Shown piece by piece: positions 5,832 to 9,010 of a stretch of DNA of 9,010 nt; the stretch's first letter is position 1; each line of letters begins with the position of its first letter. The DNA comes from Deltaproteobacteria bacterium (GTDB lineage Bacteria > Desulfobacterota > Syntrophia > Syntrophales > JAAYKM01), in contig JAGVTI010000162.1 in NCBI GenBank assembly GCA_019136935.1, positions 1 through 9,010 on the forward strand. The letters run 5' to 3'. The notes below the pieces were generated by a model. That model searched no databases. It was given only the letters and a program-made list of their open reading frames with translations, and was not told where the DNA came from. The translations under genes were made by a program, and so were the position numbers.

Positions 5832-8800
5832 TCAATCCTCTGATGGATTCTCATCCTTTGTCTTTTCTGCTTTACGCTCGTAATGTTTGCCGAAAACCTT
5901 TTCGATCAGCACATAGAAGAGCGGAGAGAAGATCACCACCAGGACGGTGGCGGTCACCATTCCTCCTAGCACGCCGGTGCCGATGGCATTCTGAGCACCC
6001 GCCCCGGCGCCGGTCGTCACGGCAAGGGGCAGGACGCCGAAACCGAAGGCCAGGGAGGTCATGAGGATGGGCCGAAAGCGCAATTTTGCCCCCTGCACGG
6101 TTGCTTCGATCAGTCCCATCCCTTTTTCGACTTCTTTTTTGGCGAACTGGACGATCAGGATCGCGTTCTTGGTGGTCAACCCGAGGGTGGTCAAAAGACC
6201 GATCTGGAAATAGACGTCGTTGGGCAGTCCCCGCATGCTCGATGCGATGACACCGCCGATTACCCCCAGGGGAAGGGCCAGCAGGATGGAGAAGGGAATC
6301 ACCCAGCTCTCGTAGAGCGCCGCCAGGCACAGGAAGATCACGAAAATGGAAAAAGCATACAAAAGAGGCGCCTGAGAGCTCGACATCTTCTCCTGGTAGG
6401 AAAGTCCCGTCCAGTCATAACCGATGCCCTGTTTGAGTTTCCTGACAAACCCTTCCATCTCCTTCATGGCTTCACCGGAGCTCCTGCCCGGCGCCGACTC
6501 GCCAAGAACATTGATGGACGGGAAGCCGTTGAATCGCTCCAGCTTGGGAGAACCGGAGGTCCAGTAGCCGGATGCGAAGGAGGAAAAGGGTGACATCATG
6601 CCCGCGTTGTTGCGCACATAGAGTCTTTCCAGGTCATTGGGCAGCATGCGGTAGGGGGCGTCCGCCTGGACATAGACTCTTTTCACCCGCCCGCCCTGAA
6701 TGAAGTCGTTGACATAGGCGCTGCCGAACGCCGCCGAAATCGTGTTGTGAATCGAGGTGATGGGGACACCCAGGGCGCCGGCCTTCTCCCAGTCCACGTC
6801 GATCCGGTACTCGGGGACATCTTCCAGCCCGTTGGGGCGAACCTTGGTCAATACGGGGCTCTGTGCGGCCATGCCGAGGAGCTGGTTGCGGGCTGCCATG
6901 AGCTCGGCATGCCCCAGGCCGCCCCGGTCCAGCAGCTGAAAATCGAACCCCTTTGCCGTTCCCAGTTCAATAACCGCCGGTGGCGCAAAGGCGAACACCA
7001 TGGCGCTCCGGATCCGGGAGAATTTTTCCGTCGCCCGGCCTGCTATGGCGGTGACCTTCAGATCCGGCCGGTCACGGAGTTCCCAATCGTTCAGATTGAC
7101 GAAGGCCATGCCCTGATTCTGTCCGCGGCCGGCGAAGCTCATACCGGAAAGCACGAAGACGGATTCGACCGCCTCTTTTTCATCCTCCAGGAAATGGTCC
7201 CGGATGTCATTCATGACCCTCTTGGTCTGCTCCAGGGTCGCGTTCGCCGGAAGCATAACCTGCACCGTCAGGATTCCCTGGTCCTCATCGGGTAAATAGG
7301 CCGTGGGCATGCGAAGGAACAAAAAGCCCATGGCGGCGACGATTACGACGAAAACAAAAAGGTAGCGCAGCTTATGGGCAATGGAATGGTGGACCAGCCG
7401 CATGTACAGGTCCCTCGTACGAAAGAACGTGCGATCGAACCACAGGAAAAAGGGGCGGAGGAAGAAAATCGCGTTTTCCGCCGGTTCATGCCCTGCCGCC
7501 ACCGGTTTGAGAAGGAATGCGCAGAGTACCGGCGTCAGGATCAGGGCCACCAGCACGGAGAGGAGCATCGCGGCAATGATGGTGATGGAAAACTGGCGAT
7601 AGATAACCCCGGTGGACCCGCCGAAAAACGCCATGGGGCCGAAAACCGCCGAAAGCACCAGCCCGATGCCGATCAGGGCGCTGGTGATCTGGTCCATGGA
7701 CTTGCGGGTGGCCTCCTTGGGAGAGATGCCTTCCTCGCTCATGATCCGCTCGACGTTTTCCACGACGACAATGGCGTCGTCCACGAGCAGGCCGATTGCC
7801 AGCACCATGGCAAACATGGTCAGCATGTTGATGGAGAAGCCGAAAATTCCCAGTACCGCGAATGTTCCCAGGATCACCACCGGAACCGCAATGGTCGGGA
7901 TCAGCGTGGCCCGGATGTTTCCCAGGAACAGCCACATGACCAGGAACACCAGCAGGATCGCCTCGAAAAGGGTCTTGACCACCTCGTTGATGGCGACCTT
8001 GATAAAAGGGGTCGTATCGTACGGATAAATGACCCGGAGGCCGGCAGGGAAAAAAGGTTTCAGCTCTTCCATCTTGGCCCTGACCGCATCGGCCGTATCC
8101 AGGGCATTGGCGCCGGCGGCCGCCCGGATGGCCAGGCCTCCTGAATGTTTGCCGTTGTAAAAGCCCTCGATGTCGTAGGCCTCGGTTCCGAGTTCCGTCC
8201 GTCCCACATCCCTCACCCGCACGACGGAGCCGTCGGGATTGGTGCGCAGGGGAACGGCGGCAAACTCTTCGGGGGTCTTGAGCATGCTCTGGACGATGAT
8301 GGACGCGTTCAGACGCTGGCCTTTCACCGCCCACATTGTAGGATCGAAGCGCCGTGATGACATCCTGAACCGTCATCCGGTAATCGGTCAATTTGTCGGG
8401 ATTCAGCCAGACGCGCATGGCATACTGGCTGCCGAAAATTTCCACCTCTCCGACCCCCGGCACCCGGGAAAGCACCTTTTCCAGTTTCGATTGCAGGAAA
8501 TCCCGCAGATCGTTTCCATCCATGCTCCCGTCTTCCGAGACCAGGCCGACGACCATCAGGTAGTTCCGGGTGCTTTTGCTCACCTTGACGCCCTGGCTCT
8601 GCACGACTTCCGGCAGGTTCGCCATCGCGAGCTGGAGCTTGTTCTGCACCTGGGCCCAGGCGAGGTCGGGATCGGTTCCCGGGGCGAAGGTCAGCTCGAT
8701 GCGGGAAGACCCGGCCGAATCGCTGGTTGCCGACAGGTACAGCATCTTGTCGAAGCCGGTCATCTTCTGTTCGATGATCTGCGTCACGCTGTTCTCAACG

Positions 8801-8970
8801 GTCTCCGCCGAGGCACCGGGATAAAAAGCCGAAATGGAAATGGATGGAGGCGCGATAGGAGGATACTGGGATATGGGCAGATTGTAGATCGCCAGCAGTC
8901 CTGCCGCCATCGTGATGATGGCGATGACCCACGCGAAAACCGGACGATCCAGGAAGAATCTCGATAGCAT
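5832..8970 (-). pseudogene. acrB: RND multidrug efflux pump AcrB/MexB (HAE-1 family), disrupted by a frameshifting deletion
   Basis: This gene encodes the proton-driven inner-membrane pump that passes drugs to the outer-membrane channel. The reading frame is split. ATG 8970, preceded by GGAGG, opens a frame that matches AcrB for 213 residues to ALRSYNV (8332). Homology resumes at [11 protein letters not shown] (8330) in another frame and runs to the TGA at 5832. About 11 residues (AcrB QVAAGQLGGTP, from memory) are absent. Net loss is 32 bases; adding them back gives 1056 residues against 1049 in AcrB. As written, translation would leave homology at 8331 and stop at 7486 after 494 residues. 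The rest is well preserved: paired Asp in [17 protein letters not shown] (reconstructed 408/409), the loop FAGRGQN, Lys of [11 protein letters not shown] (945), [12 protein letters not shown], and about 12 membrane helices. This suggests a very recent mutation or an assembly error. An adaptor gene probably lies upstream; the outer-membrane factor follows after 4 bases. Confidence 0.88.
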
Positions 8971-8980
8971 TGCGCCTCCG

Positions 8981-9010
8981 TCAGTTCATTCTTGTAGTCG
9001 GCGGAGTCGT
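8981..9010 (-). CDS. Possible 3' end of the periplasmic adaptor (membrane fusion protein) gene
   Basis: On the minus strand the last ten codons at the window edge can be read as TTPPTTRMN followed by TGA (8983-8981), ending 10 bases before the RND start codon. A Thr/Pro-rich tail is common at the C-terminus of AcrA/MexA adaptors, and the gene order adaptor-pump-outer-membrane factor is standard for these operons. Nine residues cannot establish homology. A second frame also stops nearby, so the assignment rests mainly on position. Confidence 0.3.
   Translation of the reverse strand, partial: TTPPTTRMN

Noticed and set aside
7374..8144. A plus-strand frame rich in His, Gln, Asp and Arg
   Set aside because: This composition is the antisense image of hydrophobic membrane helices in the RND pump; there is no sign of an independent gene.
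7486..8331. Novel C-terminal half of the 494-residue frame starting at 8970
   Set aside because: After the junction this frame is out of register with the conserved pump frame on the same strand. Its low-complexity Arg/Gly/His/Pro content is a shadow, not a new domain.
8325..8340. Programmed ribosomal frameshifting in the RND gene
   Set aside because: No slippery heptamer is present at the junction, and a simple frame change would still leave about 11 conserved residues missing.
1..9010. CRISPR arrays, tRNA/rRNA genes, insertion sequences, attachment sites, phage genes
   Set aside because: I looked for regular repeats, terminal inverted repeats, transposase or integrase motifs and structural RNA signatures and saw none; genes fill nearly all of the window.

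Overview
The window looks like a chromosomal segment of a GC-rich Gram-negative bacterium. Evidence for a Gram-negative cell is a tripartite efflux operon with an outer-membrane lipoprotein. Dense gene packing and a housekeeping mix of genes argue against a plasmid or phage. A member of the Desulfobacterota (Syntrophus-like groups) would fit the style of the GlgP and cyclophilin proteins, but that placement is a guess from memory and not a measurement.

Layout. Bases 1-1659 (+ strand): a cytoplasmic cyclophilin-type peptidyl-prolyl isomerase is followed after 9 bases by mutY, the adenine glycosylase that removes A mispaired with 8-oxoguanine. Bases 1660-1904: a 245-base gap with a good sigma-70 promoter (1748-1776) and a leader of roughly 120 bases. 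The end of that leader can fold in several mutually exclusive ways around the ribosome-binding site. Bases 1905-4409 (+): glgP, a complete alpha-glucan phosphorylase. Bases 4424-8970 (- strand): an efflux operon read towards glgP. Its promoter-proximal end, probably the periplasmic adaptor gene, lies beyond the right edge. The inner-membrane RND pump comes next, then an OprM-like outer-membrane factor. glgP and the outer-membrane factor converge with only 14 bases between stop codons.

The main anomaly is in the RND pump gene. Its first 213 codons (8970 to 8332) and its last 832 codons (8330 to 5835) are both well conserved but lie in different frames. Alignment from memory with AcrB shows that about 11 residues are missing at the junction, which means a net loss of 32 bases. 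Restoring 32 bases gives a 1056-residue protein, close to AcrB (1049). All other genes are intact, so this is either a recent inactivating deletion or an assembly or consensus error.

How the genes relate: the efflux genes form one functional unit (adaptor, pump, outer-membrane channel). The cyclophilin, mutY and glgP have no evident functional link to it or to each other. I see no RNA genes, insertion sequences, CRISPR array or prophage parts, and no undescribed multi-gene system. The observations most worth checking are the disrupted pump and the possible RNA switch in front of glgP.
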